Shown one piece after another: positions 54,681 through 63,297 of a DNA stretch of 64,000 nt. A program made the translations under genes and the position numbers. The stretch is from Hyphomicrobium_A sp963782555 (GTDB lineage: Bacteria > Pseudomonadota > Alphaproteobacteria > Rhizobiales > Hyphomicrobiaceae): contig CAWAKB010000005.1 of the NCBI GenBank assembly GCA_963782555.1, positions 496,001 to 560,000 on the forward strand, read 5' to 3'. The notes beneath the pieces were generated by a model. That model saw nothing but the letters and a program-made list of their open reading frames with translations, was not told the DNA's origin and did not search any database. Position 1 is the stretch's first letter; each line of letters opens with the position of its first letter.

Positions 54681-56828
54681 TCAGTTGACGCGCGAGACCT
54701 CGACCAGGTTGTCGGAGAAGGTCGGCGCGCGGCCGAGCCCGGACCAGGCGTCCGACGAGATCGAGTTCACCGATCCGTCCGAGCGGTTGAGCGAGCGCCA
54801 ATAGCCGAGCGTCGCCACAACGATGCCCGGGTTGACGTCCTCGGTCACCCTCGCCACGCCCTCGAAGTCTCCGCGCGCGTTCTGCACCCGCACCGGATCT
54901 CCATCGCGGATGTTGCGTTTGGCGGCGTCCGTCGGCGAGATCATCACGAACTGCTCGCCCTGGCCCCTGATCTTGTGTGGCTCGTTGGCGTAGCAGGAGT
55001 TCAGGAACCCGTGGCTCTTGGGCGAGATGATGTTGAGCGGGTAGGTCTTTGCCAGCTCTGGACTGGTCTCAGGCGATTCCCGTACCGGCACGTAGCCCGG
55101 CAGCGGATCGATCGGGCTGCCATCCTGCTCGCCTTCATACATGGCGCGGAACGGGGGCGCGACGAAGTTGCGGGCGTCGTTCAACTTTAGCTCGACCTTG
55201 CCCGACGGCGTGGGGAACTTGCCCTCGGCGTGCGGTGTGCGCGTGTCGACCGCACCGACGTCGATCCGGTAGTAGCCGTGCTGCTTGAAGTACTCCATGT
55301 CGATGCCGCCCATCTTGGGATCGTCCCAATTGATGTAGGCGGCGCACAGCTCAGCATCGGTCATTTTGAAGACGGGATCGGTAAAGCCCATCTCCTTGGC
55401 GAGCAGCCTCCACATTTCGCTCGTGGGCTTGCACTCGCCAGGAGGCTCTACCGCCTTCTGATTGTAGGTGAAGTAGAAGTGGCCCCAGCTCCACAGCATG
55501 TCCTCGGCCTCGGCCGCCATGGCGGAGGGCAGGATGATGTCGGCGTACTTGGCCGTATCGGTGATGAAGTGCTCGGCGACGACCGTGAACAGGTCCTCGC
55601 GCTTCAGGCCTTCGACGATCTTGTTTGTCTCCGGCGACTGGCTGACGGGATTGGTGCAGAACACAAACAGGCTCTTGATCGGCGGGTCGAGCTTCATCTC
55701 GCCGGTGAGCGCCTGGCCGAGCCGCAGGTTGTTGACGACGCGCGTGCCGGGCTTGATCCAGTCGGGCCGGGCGGCCTTCACCCAATCGATGGGGAAATCC
55801 CAGAGCGGCAACTGCAGCATGCCGCCGCCGACGTGGCGCCACGAGCCCGAGACCGCGGGAATGGCGTAGACGGCGCGGGCCGCCTGGGCGCCGCCGGCCG
55901 AGCGCTCGATGGCGACGCCGATGCGAATGGCAGACGGCTGGGATGTGGCGAACTCGTAGGCGAACTTGGCGATGTCGGCCGCCTTCACGCCCGTGACCTT
56001 TTCGGCGTACTCGAGCGTAAACTCGGCGGCGCGCGCCTTCAGCTCCGGCCAGCCGTAGGTGTACTTGTCGACGTAGTCCTGATCGACGACGCCCTGCTCG
56101 ACCATCGAGTTGATGATCGCCAAGGCAAGCGCACCATCGGTGCCGGGCTTGGGGCAGATGTGCCAGTCGCCGGCCTTGGCCGTGCGCGACTTGTAGGAGT
56201 CGATGACGACGACCTTGGCGCCGCGCTTCTGCGCTTCGAGAACGAACGGCCAATGGTGCAGATTGGTGGAGATCGAGTTGCAGGCCCAGATCACGATGTA
56301 CTTGCAGTGGACGAAGCTTTCCGGATCGAGGCCGCCCGTGGGGCCATGCGTCAGCAGCCACGCAGTTGAGGAGCCGGAGGTGCAATAGGTCTTCTCGTTG
56401 ACCGTCGAGCCGAGGCGATTGAAGAAGGGATCGCCCGAGTTGATGCCCTGCACCAGCCCCATGTTGCCCAGATAGCTTTGCGGCATGATCGCCTGCGCAC
56501 CGTACTCGGCGATGATCTCGCGCCAGCGCCGGCCGATCTCGGAGATCGCCTCATCCCAGGTAGTGCGCTCGAACGTGTTGCCGCCGTTGGGGCCAGAGCC
56601 CTTCGGGCCGACGCGGCGCAGCGGATACATGAGGCGGTCGGGATTGTGGTGGTGGTCGTGGAAGTCTTTGAGCTTCACGCACAAGCCGCCGCGCGTGATG
56701 GGGTGGTCCTTATTGCCCTTCACCTCCACGAGATTGCCGTCGACGGCCTCGTAGACCATGGCGCAGGTGTCGGGGCAGTCGTGGGGACAGGCGCCGAAAA
56801 AGGTTTCACGCTTGAGCGGCTCGTTCAT
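54681..56828 (-). CDS. Molybdopterin-dependent oxidoreductase (DMSO-reductase superfamily)
   Basis: A 715-residue molybdopterin enzyme. The N-terminal [4Fe-4S] motif is GACPHDCPDTCAM plus GGLCVK, giving four cysteines. The molybdopterin-binding FERTTWDEAISEIGRRW and GSSTAWLLTHGPTGG segments follow, and the C-terminal cofactor-binding domain has IISPKSHGFLNSCYANEPH. The ATG at 56828 has a GGAGGA ribosome site. There are no electron-transfer or membrane subunits adjacent, so it may be a soluble, single-subunit enzyme; formate dehydrogenase, thiosulfate/polysulfide reductase and transhydroxylase relatives are all possible. A 12-bp palindrome lies 70 bp upstream. Substrate unknown. Confidence 0.83.
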   Translation of the reverse strand: MNEPLKRETFFGACPHDCPDTCAMVYEAVDGNLVEVKGNKDHPITRGGLCVKLKDFHDHHHNPDRLMYPLRRVGPKGSGPNGGNTFERTTWDEAISEIGRRWREIIAEYGAQAIMPQSYLGNMGLVQGINSGDPFFNRLGSTVNEKTYCTSGSSTAWLLTHGPTGGLDPESFVHCKYIVIWACNSISTNLHHWPFVLEAQKRGAKVVVIDSYKSRTAKAGDWHICPKPGTDGALALAIINSMVEQGVVDQDYVDKYTYGWPELKARAAEFTLEYAEKVTGVKAADIAKFAYEFATSQPSAIRIGVAIERSAGGAQAARAVYAIPAVSGSWRHVGGGMLQLPLWDFPIDWVKAARPDWIKPGTRVVNNLRLGQALTGEMKLDPPIKSLFVFCTNPVSQSPETNKIVEGLKREDLFTVVAEHFITDTAKYADIILPSAMAAEAEDMLWSWGHFYFTYNQKAVEPPGECKPTSEMWRLLAKEMGFTDPVFKMTDAELCAAYINWDDPKMGGIDMEYFKQHGYYRIDVGAVDTRTPHAEGKFPTPSGKVELKLNDARNFVAPPFRAMYEGEQDGSPIDPLPGYVPVRESPETSPELAKTYPLNIISPKSHGFLNSCYANEPHKIRGQGEQFVMISPTDAAKRNIRDGDPVRVQNARGDFEGVARVTEDVNPGIVVATLGYWRSLNRSDGSVNSISSDAWSGLGRAPTFSDNLVEVSRVN

Positions 56829-56897
56829 GGGTTCCTCCGATGGGCCTTGTCCTTGCAACGGACCTTATCTGTGCGCAGTCTGATCTGTGCGGCAGTC

Positions 56898-56909
56898 TGA
56901 CCTAGGTCA
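56898..56909. promoter_or_regulatory. Palindrome TGACCTAGGTCA upstream of molybdoenzyme
   Basis: A perfect 12-bp palindrome in the 149-bp divergent gap between the molybdopterin oxidoreductase and the MAPEG gene, centred about 75 bp from each start. It resembles a degenerate Crp/Fnr-type site (TGAC-N4-GTCA) but could also be the operator of a different dimeric regulator. Confidence 0.45.
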
Positions 56910-56977
56910 CCTTGGCGCGCAAGCAGCCTGGGCGCGAGATGCGCCGGATCGATCGCGGTAGCGGTAGGGGGAAACCG

Positions 56978-57367
56978 ATGACCATGGAGCTTCAGATGCT
57001 TGCCCTGAGCATCGTGCTCGGGCTCGTTCAGATCGTCATGGCCTCGCATGCCGCGAGCCTGCAGCGCGGATACCTTTGGACGGCGTCGTCCCGGGACGAG
57101 CCCGTCACCCCGCTTACGGGCATCGCGGGCCGGCTGGAGCGGGCGCTGCGCAACTATCTCGAGACGTTCCCGCTGTTTGCGGCCGCCGTTCTCATCGCCC
57201 ACGTCGCCGGGCGCCACGGTTTGATGACCGAATGGGGCGTGCAGCTCTACGTCTGGGGCCGCGTCGCCTATCTTGCGCTCTATGCGAGCGGCGTCTTTCT
57301 GGCGCGCTCGCTCGTGTGGAACGTCGCCACGGCCGGCATTGTCCTTTTGCTCGTGGCGCTGGTCTGA
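56978..57367 (+). CDS. MAPEG-family membrane protein
   Basis: A 129-residue protein with four hydrophobic segments and the MAPEG pattern: LERALRNYLETFPLFAAAVL and GRVAYLALYASGV. The family includes glutathione transferases and leukotriene synthases of eukaryotes; bacterial members are mostly uncharacterised. A GTAGGGGGAA ribosome site precedes the ATG at 56978; the Met two codons on is also possible. A second small membrane protein gene follows after 3 bp and is surely cotranscribed. Confidence 0.85.
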   Translation: MTMELQMLALSIVLGLVQIVMASHAASLQRGYLWTASSRDEPVTPLTGIAGRLERALRNYLETFPLFAAAVLIAHVAGRHGLMTEWGVQLYVWGRVAYLALYASGVFLARSLVWNVATAGIVLLLVALV

Positions 57368-57370
57368 GCC

Positions 57371-57652
57371 ATGGGACACTTGACACCTCAGCGCCTATCG
57401 CAGATCGGTCTCGGCGTTCTCTTGCTGATCATCGTCCGCTCGCTCGCCGAATTCTTCCGATTGCAGTACGTGCACGGTGACGCTCTTCCGATCGCGCAGG
57501 TCGCGCCTTACGTCGGCAGCGCGCTGTTCGTGGCCCTCGTCTTGGGCGCAGCGCTCGCGTGCCATGTCTGGGGGCGCTATCGCCTCGTGATCGGCATCGC
57601 CGTCGCCACGGTTGCCATCCTGCTCGTCTACAAGATCGCCGTCGTCGGCTGA
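57371..57652 (+). CDS. Small three-helix membrane protein
   Basis: A 93-residue hypothetical protein with three clear membrane segments (LGVLLLIIVRSLAEFF, GSALFVALVLGAALACHVW, LVIGIAVATVAILLVYKIAV). It begins 3 bp after the MAPEG stop, so it is translated from the same transcript. Its last 25 bases overlap the convergent epmB. No function can be assigned. Confidence 0.7.
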   Translation: MGHLTPQRLSQIGLGVLLLIIVRSLAEFFRLQYVHGDALPIAQVAPYVGSALFVALVLGAALACHVWGRYRLVIGIAVATVAILLVYKIAVVG

Positions 57653-58714
57653 GGCGGGCCGGCGCAGCAGTCCTCATATGTGTGCAGCTCGCCGCGGGCG
57701 TCGCACACCGTGTAGCCCTCCGTGCTCGTTGCCAGATACTGCGGGCCGACCGGCACCTTGCCGTGCGCACCGGGGATGTCGAGCACGTAGGTGGGCAGCG
57801 CCAGGCCGGAGAGGCGGCGGCGCAATTCGCGCATCAATGCCTGACCTTCGGCGATCGTCGTGCGGAAATGCGCGGTGCCCGGCGCCAGGTCGCCATGGTG
57901 CAGGTAGTAGGGCTTGACGCGGGTCTCGACCAGAGCGCGCATCAGCGCTGCGAGCGTGTCGGCGTGGTCGTTGACGCCTCTGAGCAGCACCGTCTGGCTC
58001 ACCATGGCGATGCCGGCATCGACGAGCCGCGCGCAGGCGGCGCGCGCCATGTCCGTCAGCTCGCGCGGATGATTGGTGTGGAGCGCCACGTAGACCGTCT
58101 TTGCGCTCGAGCGCAGCGCCGCAGCGAGCGCTTCGGTGACGCGCTCCGGCGCCACCACTGGCACTCTGCTGTGCCAGCGCAAAATCTTGACGTGCGGGAT
58201 CGCTTCCAGCGCCGCGGTGATCTCTGCGAACTCTGCGGGGCGAGAGGACGAGCGGGTCGCCGCCGGTCAGGATCACCTCCCAAATTTCGGTATGCGCGCG
58301 GATGTAGTCGAGCGCGTCCGCAAGCTCGGCGTCGGTGAGTGCCGTCGCTTTGCCCGGGCCCACCATCTCGCGGCGGAAGCAGAAGCGGCAGTAGACGGGG
58401 CATGCGGCAACCAGCTTCAGGAGCAGGCGGTCTGGGTAGCGGTGCACGACGCCCGGTAGGGGGCTCTTGGTATGATCGCCGATGGGGTCGTCGCGCTCGC
58501 TCGCGTGGCGTTCAAGCTCGTGCGCGTCGGGGACGAACTGGCGGGCGATGGGGTCGTCGGCGTCAGAGGTGTCGATGAGGGCTGCCATCGCCGGGGTCAC
58601 GGCCACTGCGTAGCGCTCCTGCACGCGTTGGATCTCGCCTGCGTGGTCGGGCGAAATGAGGCCTGCATCGGCGAGGTCGGCTGCGCTTTTCAGGGTCTGG
58701 CGGAACGCGGTCAT
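57628..58714 (-). pseudogene. epmB: EF-P beta-lysylation protein EpmB (lysine 2,3-aminomutase family), frameshifted
   Basis: A radical SAM, PLP-dependent lysine 2,3-aminomutase homolog of about 360 residues if repaired. The first part from the ATG at 58714 holds the cluster motif CPVYCRFCFRRE and LTGGDPLVLSP. The second part, in another frame, holds FAEITAALEAIPHVKILRW, LHTNHPRELTD and the PLP-lysine region AHGKVPVGPQYL. One extra base at the CCCC run near 58237-58240 joins them smoothly. With epmA and efp a few kilobases away it should make beta-lysine for EF-P Lys34. The break at a homopolymer and the intact flanks suggest a sequencing indel. Confidence 0.82.
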
Positions 58715-58901
58715 GGGCTTTCCCTCTCGCCATCGCCCCCTCGGAGGGGCCGCGGGCGGTTTCTACCATGGGTGCGAAAAATCGGCCGCCTGGCCTGTTG
58801 ATAGCGGGGACTGATTCGCTTGGCCCGTCGCCCCGGGCCCCAATCCGGCGTAGGCAGAGGGCTAGTGCCAGTACCGGTCCGTTGCGATTAGGGAGGGGTA
58901 C

Positions 58902-59648
58902 ATGCGTCGTCTGTCGATCGTCATTCTTGTGGCCTGTTGCGTCACCGTCGGCGTCAGCGCACCTGCCCTGAGCCAGGACTACGGCTTCTCATATGGCAAC
59001 GCGCCGGCCCTGCATGATTGGCAAGGCCTCTACGGCGGCGCCCACCTGGGCGGAGCCTGGGGCAGCTCCTCGGCGACGAACTCGGGCGGCGTCAACACCT
59101 TGACCGACTACTGGAGTGCGGCGCCGAGCGGCGTCGTTGCCGGCGTTCAGCTTGGCTATAACTGGCTCAACGGCCCGCTGCTCTACGGCGTGGAGGGCGA
59201 CCTAGGATATCTCGGCCTCGCCGGCAGCGCCACGACCACCTACGTGCCTTTGGGCTACGACACCTCCACGCAGACCAACTCCGGCTTCTACATGACGCTG
59301 CGCGGCCGCCTCGGCGTGGTCTTCAACCAGTGGGCGGTCTACGCCACCGGCGGATACATCGGCGCCGACACCAAGGTGTCGATCGTGGAGGCGTGCGACG
59401 GTGTCTTCTGCGGACCCTTCTCGGTCAGCGGCTCCAACTCGTCCTTCCGCAACGGCTGGACGCTCGGCGGGGGAATCGAGGGAGATCTGGGTGGCCCGTG
59501 GACGGCCAAGGTCGAGTATCTCTACTACGATCTCGGCAGCCGCAACGTGACCACCAACGCCAACGGCATCATCAACACGTGGGACGTCCAGACCGACGGA
59601 TCGCTGGTGCGGGCGGGCCTCAACTACAAATTCGGCACACCGAACTAG
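58902..59648 (+). CDS. Outer-membrane beta-barrel protein (Omp25/RopB-like)
   Basis: A 248-residue porin-like protein. The signal peptide ends in APALSQD. The mature part begins WQGLYGGAHLGGAWG, followed by alternating amphipathic strands such as VAGVQLGYNWLNGPLLYGVE. It ends LVRAGLNYKFGTPN, matching the small eight-strand outer-membrane proteins abundant in Hyphomicrobiales. It stabilises the outer membrane in relatives. GGGAGGGG precedes the ATG. It converges on arsC. Confidence 0.88.
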   Translation: MRRLSIVILVACCVTVGVSAPALSQDYGFSYGNAPALHDWQGLYGGAHLGGAWGSSSATNSGGVNTLTDYWSAAPSGVVAGVQLGYNWLNGPLLYGVEGDLGYLGLAGSATTTYVPLGYDTSTQTNSGFYMTLRGRLGVVFNQWAVYATGGYIGADTKVSIVEACDGVFCGPFSVSGSNSSFRNGWTLGGGIEGDLGGPWTAKVEYLYYDLGSRNVTTNANGIINTWDVQTDGSLVRAGLNYKFGTPN

Positions 59649-59669
59649 GGTGCTTGCGCGCCGAGCGGT

Positions 59670-60017
59670 CTAGAGGATTTCGAGCACGACCTCTGCAGGC
59701 CGGCACAGGCGTGCACCGCGCGCGGTGACGACGATCGGCCTGTTGATGAGGATCGGGTGGTCCATTATCGCGTCGATGAGCTCCTCGTCTGTGAGGCTTA
59801 CATCATCGAGGCCTAGCTCGTCGTAGGGCGTGCCTTTGCGGCGCAAGAGCTCGCGCGGGCCGATCCCCATCGCCTTGATCAGCTCCTTGAGCTTCTTTTT
59901 CGTGGGTGGCGTCTTCAGATACTCGATGATCTCCGGCTCCTCGCCGCTCTGGCGGATCATCGCCAAGGTGTTGCGCGAGGTTCCGCATGCTGGGTTGTGG
60001 TAGATCGTGACCGGCAT
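59670..60017 (-). CDS. arsC: Arsenate reductase (glutaredoxin-type, ArsC family)
   Basis: A 115-residue thioredoxin-fold protein. VTIYHNPACGTSRNTLAMIR contains the catalytic Cys of the CGTSRN loop. The C-terminal NRPIVVTARGARLCRP carries the conserved Arg that positions arsenate. It reduces arsenate to arsenite with glutathione and glutaredoxin; some family members have other substrates, so the name is by family. There are no other ars genes nearby. Confidence 0.88.
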   Translation of the reverse strand: MPVTIYHNPACGTSRNTLAMIRQSGEEPEIIEYLKTPPTKKKLKELIKAMGIGPRELLRRKGTPYDELGLDDVSLTDEELIDAIMDHPILINRPIVVTARGARLCRPAEVVLEIL

Positions 60018-60175
60018 CGTGTCTCTCCGTGGCGAGCAGCGCTAAAGCGTGCAATCGCCTATTGCTACCTCCAATTCTCCGTTTTCCGCCCGCGCTTTTT
60101 TTACGCATTGGTGTGTACGCTGATCGTCTGCGTGCATGAGCAACGCACGCTGGCGGAGATAAAGGAGAAGCCGCC

Positions 60176-60382
60176 GTGCTCCAGCTGATCTTCAGCGTAT
60201 GCTCGATCGTCGAAGGCGCAACCTGCGTGGAGTTGCCGCCGATCCCATTGCAGCATGGCACGACGATGATGGGTTGCGTGATGGCATCGCAAATCGAAGG
60301 CGCCAAATGGGTCGTGGCGCATCCCAACCACTACATTGCCAGGGCAACCTGCCGGCCGGCCGGCAACTTCGCCAAGATCTGA
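60176..60382 (+). CDS. Small conserved hypothetical protein
   Basis: A 68-residue protein with VCSIVEGATCVELPPIPLQH and GCVMASQIEGAKWVVAHPN, features I recognise from a family of small hypothetical proteins in Hyphomicrobiales. Four cysteines (9, 17, 34 and 59 or nearby) could form disulfides. A GGAGAAG ribosome site lies about 9 bases before the ATG. No function is known. It converges on the AraC gene across a hairpin. Confidence 0.65.
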   Translation: MLQLIFSVCSIVEGATCVELPPIPLQHGTTMMGCVMASQIEGAKWVVAHPNHYIARATCRPAGNFAKI

Positions 60383-60395
60383 TGTGCACGCGCTG

Positions 60396-60420
60396 GCCCG
60401 CGCTCGCCGTCAGAGCGCGG
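60396..60420. terminator. Hairpin between convergent small gene and AraC gene
   Basis: CCCGCGCTC at 60396-60404 pairs perfectly with GAGCGCGGG at 60412-60420 around a 7-base loop. It spans the stop of the AraC-family gene, just after the small hypothetical gene. No T tract is present. Confidence 0.5.
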
Positions 60421-61380
60421 GGCTGACGCTCGACGTCTGCCGCGAGCGCCTGCGGTATTCGCCGGGCGCGCATCCGAACTCCGCCTTGAAACGGCGGATG
60501 AAATGCGACAGGTCGGAGAAGCCCCAGCTGAATGCGATGTCACCAATCGTGCGGTGCACCTGCCTCGGATCCTCGAGCATGCGACGGCAGCGCTCCAGCC
60601 GTCTGCCGATGATATAGCGCTCCAGGCCCCGCTCCTCCTCGGCGAGCAGTGCATTGGCGTAGCGCACACTGATGCCGGCCGCCGCGGCCGCAACCGCCGG
60701 CTTCAACTCGGGATCATGAAGACGCGACTCGATCGCCGCTTTCAGCATGGTGAGCGCGACGGTGCGGGGCGATGAGAGTGTAACGGCCCCGGCACGCTCT
60801 GCGGAAAGCGCGAGCGCCAACAGGTCGAGAGCCTGCTCCGCGATCCGGTTGGCCGCCGAGCCTTCGAGTGTATCCATGCGATCGGTAATCAGCGTCAGGA
60901 ATCCGATGGCCAGGGCGGCGACGGGTCCCTGCGAGCTCAAGGCACGGCAAGCGTGCGGCGCGGCGCTTCCCAATCGCGCCTCGAAGCTGCGGCGCGGCAT
61001 GCGGATGGAGATGGTCCGGCTTTGCTCCTGAAAGTGTCCGGTGTGCGGGCGGCGCGGGTCGAGCAGGAAAAAGCCGCCTGGCTCCGTGACGGCTTGACGA
61101 TCGTCTTGGCAATGGACCGATCGCCCGGAGAGCTGGAGATTGAATACGATGTCGTCGCAGCGGGCGCGCGAAATCTCGCGCGCGGTGCGCTCGGCCCCGT
61201 GCGGATCGCATTCGTAGTCTGCGATGCAGAGACCGGCGACCTTTCCGAAGCGCACGCTCGCCCGGTAGGGTCTGTCGCTCGCTGTAAAGGCGTAGCGGAC
61301 GAAACCTCCGATGACGCCGTCCAACCAGTAGGCGATGCTGTCGCGCGGGTGCACGTCATTGGTGGAGTAACGACGGCCAT
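60410..61380 (-). CDS. AraC-family transcription regulator (start region disturbed)
   Basis: A regulator of about 320 residues. The N-terminal ligand-binding-like domain begins YSTNDVHPRDSIAYWLDGV, and the C-terminal AraC DNA-binding domain has two HTH motifs, ending SWGFSDLSHFIRRFKAEFG with CAPGEYR. An ATG at 61380 with an AAGGG ribosome site reads MAVV in one frame, and the conserved frame starts two codons later; one missing base near 61371 would join them. GTG starts at 61354 or 61453 in the conserved frame are alternatives without ribosome sites. Target genes are unknown; the neighbours give no clue beyond the divergent small gene. Confidence 0.78.
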
Positions 61381-61478
61381 GGCCGACCCTTCTGCAGCAT
61401 CCGATGGCCCCGATGCTAACCCCGGTCGAATATGAAGCAGCATCCTCCGGCACTGAACAAGCGGTCCGATTATGCGAC

Positions 61479-62534
61479 CTAGTTGCCACCAAGTGGCGTC
61501 CAGATGACCTGCTCGATGTGGGTCGCCCCCGCCGCCAGCATGACCAGGCGGTCGAAGCCCAGCGCGCAGCCTGAGGCCGGCGGCATGTGCCCGAGCGCTG
61601 CCAGGAAGTCCTCGTCCAGCGGGTAGCGCTCGCCGTAGCGCGCTTTTTTCTTTTGCATCTCCGGCTCGAGCCGCTTGCGCTGCTCGATCGGATCGGTGAG
61701 CTCGCCGAAGCCGTTGGCGAGCTCGACCCCGCAGCAGTAGAGCTCGAAGCGCTCCGCAACGCGGGCATCGTGGGGCGTGCGCTGGGCGAGCGCGGCCTCG
61801 ACCGTAGGGTATTCGGTGAGCAGCGTCGCGCGGCCGTTGCCGAGCTTGGGCTCGACCAGGGCGGTCAATACTTTGGCGAAGACGTCGGACCAGGTGTCGT
61901 CGGAGCGCGGCGTGACTCCAGCCGCTTGCGCCATCGCCGCGAGCCGGTCGCGGTCCCTGCCGCCCACGAAGCTGCCTTCCGGCGTGCTCGCCAGCAGGTC
62001 GATTCCGGCGTAGCGGCTGAACGCTTGTGCAACCGTGAGCCGCTCGGGCTCGGCGCGCGGATTGCACGTCACGCCGCGAAACGAGACGAAGCGGTTGTCG
62101 ACGGTCTCGGCGGCGAGCTTCAGAAGGGCTGCTGCATCCGCCATCACCGCCTCGTAGGGAGCGTTGGCGCGATACCACTCGAGCATGGTGAACTCGGGCG
62201 CGTGCAGGGCGCCGCGCTCGCGGTTGCGGAAGGCGTGTTGAAGCGTGAAGATCTTCTCCTCGCCCGCCGCAAGCAGCTTTTTGCAGGCGAACTCCGGAGA
62301 GGTGTGGAGGTAGAGGGGCGTGCGGGCGAGGTCGGGGCCGACGAGCTCGGTCTTGAAGGCGCTCAAGTGCGCCTCGTTGCCGGGCGACACCTGCAGGCAC
62401 CCGGTATCGACCTCGGTGAAACCCTGCGCCTCGAACCATTGGCGCACCGCCGCCACGATGCGCGCGCGGGCCTGCAAGAAGGGCTTGCGGTCGGCGTGCC
62501 GGTCGCGGCTCCACCAGGGTGTGTCTTGGCTCAT
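61479..62534 (-). CDS. epmA: EF-P lysine ligase EpmA (GenX/PoxA)
   Basis: A 351-residue class II lysyl-tRNA-synthetase paralog lacking the anticodon domain. Motif 2 is visible as FRNRERGALHAPEFTMLEWY and motif 3 as GCALGFDRLVML. It attaches beta-lysine to Lys34 of elongation factor P, helping ribosomes pass proline runs. The ATG at 62534 (MSQDTPWWS) follows CGGGAGC; the longer reading to 62618 is less likely. It is divergent from efp with a 191-bp gap, and epmB lies 2.8 kb away, completing the modification set. Confidence 0.93.
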   Translation of the reverse strand: MSQDTPWWSRDRHADRKPFLQARARIVAAVRQWFEAQGFTEVDTGCLQVSPGNEAHLSAFKTELVGPDLARTPLYLHTSPEFACKKLLAAGEEKIFTLQHAFRNRERGALHAPEFTMLEWYRANAPYEAVMADAAALLKLAAETVDNRFVSFRGVTCNPRAEPERLTVAQAFSRYAGIDLLASTPEGSFVGGRDRDRLAAMAQAAGVTPRSDDTWSDVFAKVLTALVEPKLGNGRATLLTEYPTVEAALAQRTPHDARVAERFELYCCGVELANGFGELTDPIEQRKRLEPEMQKKKARYGERYPLDEDFLAALGHMPPASGCALGFDRLVMLAAGATHIEQVIWTPLGGN

Positions 62535-62725
62535 GTGCTCCCGTCTAGACCATTTGGCTTCAATATTCCCTCTCTCCATGCCGTCTTTGGCCCGTGCGGA
62601 GAGGGGGGAGTGCCCCACCTTGGCCTTTGGGCCCGGACAGGGTATGAGACGCCCGAGATTCCCCCACTATCGACCGCGCTTCTGGGCCAAGGGCCGGCCG
62701 GTCCCTGCAACCTGGAGAAGATTAA

Positions 62726-63295
62726 GTGTCAAAGGTCATCGCCTCATCGGTGCGCAAGGGCAACGTGCTCGATCTCGACGGCAAGCTTGCCGTCGTCATC
62801 CGCGCCGAGAACATCCACCCCGGCAAGGGCACGCCCGTCACGCATCTGGAGCTGCGCCGCATCGCCGACGGCGTGAAGGTGACCGAGCGCTACCGCACCA
62901 CCGATCAGGTCGAGCGCGCCTACCTCGACGACAAGGAGTACAACTATCTGTTCGAGGACGATCACGGCTACACCTTCATGCACGCGGAGACGTTCGACCA
63001 GATCACAGTATCGAAGGACGTCATGGGCGATCAGGCTCAGTGGCTGCAGGAAGGCATGACCTGCACGCTGTCGCTGCACGAGGGCATTCCCATCGCCATC
63101 GAGCTGCCGGCGCGCGTGACGCTGGAGATCACGGAGGCCGATCCCGTGGTCAAAGGCCAGACCGCGTCCTCGTCCTATAAGCCGGCGGTGTTGTCGAACG
63201 GCGCCAAGGTCATGGTGCCGCCGCACATTGGCGCCGGCACGCGCGTTGTCGTCATGACGGACGACGGCTCCTACGTGGAGCGCGCGAAGGATTGA
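62726..63295 (+). CDS. efp: Elongation factor P
   Basis: A 189-residue translation factor with three OB-like domains. The modification loop HPGKGTP contains Lys34, the target of EpmA/EpmB. The C-terminal signature is near ETVSRQ-free region GAGTRVVVMTDDGSYVERAK. The GTG start at 62726 is preceded by TGGAGAAG. Length is standard. It relieves ribosome stalling at polyproline sequences. It ends 2 bp from the convergent TPR gene. Confidence 0.95.
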   Translation: MSKVIASSVRKGNVLDLDGKLAVVIRAENIHPGKGTPVTHLELRRIADGVKVTERYRTTDQVERAYLDDKEYNYLFEDDHGYTFMHAETFDQITVSKDVMGDQAQWLQEGMTCTLSLHEGIPIAIELPARVTLEITEADPVVKGQTASSSYKPAVLSNGAKVMVPPHIGAGTRVVVMTDDGSYVERAKD

Positions 63296-63297
63296 GT

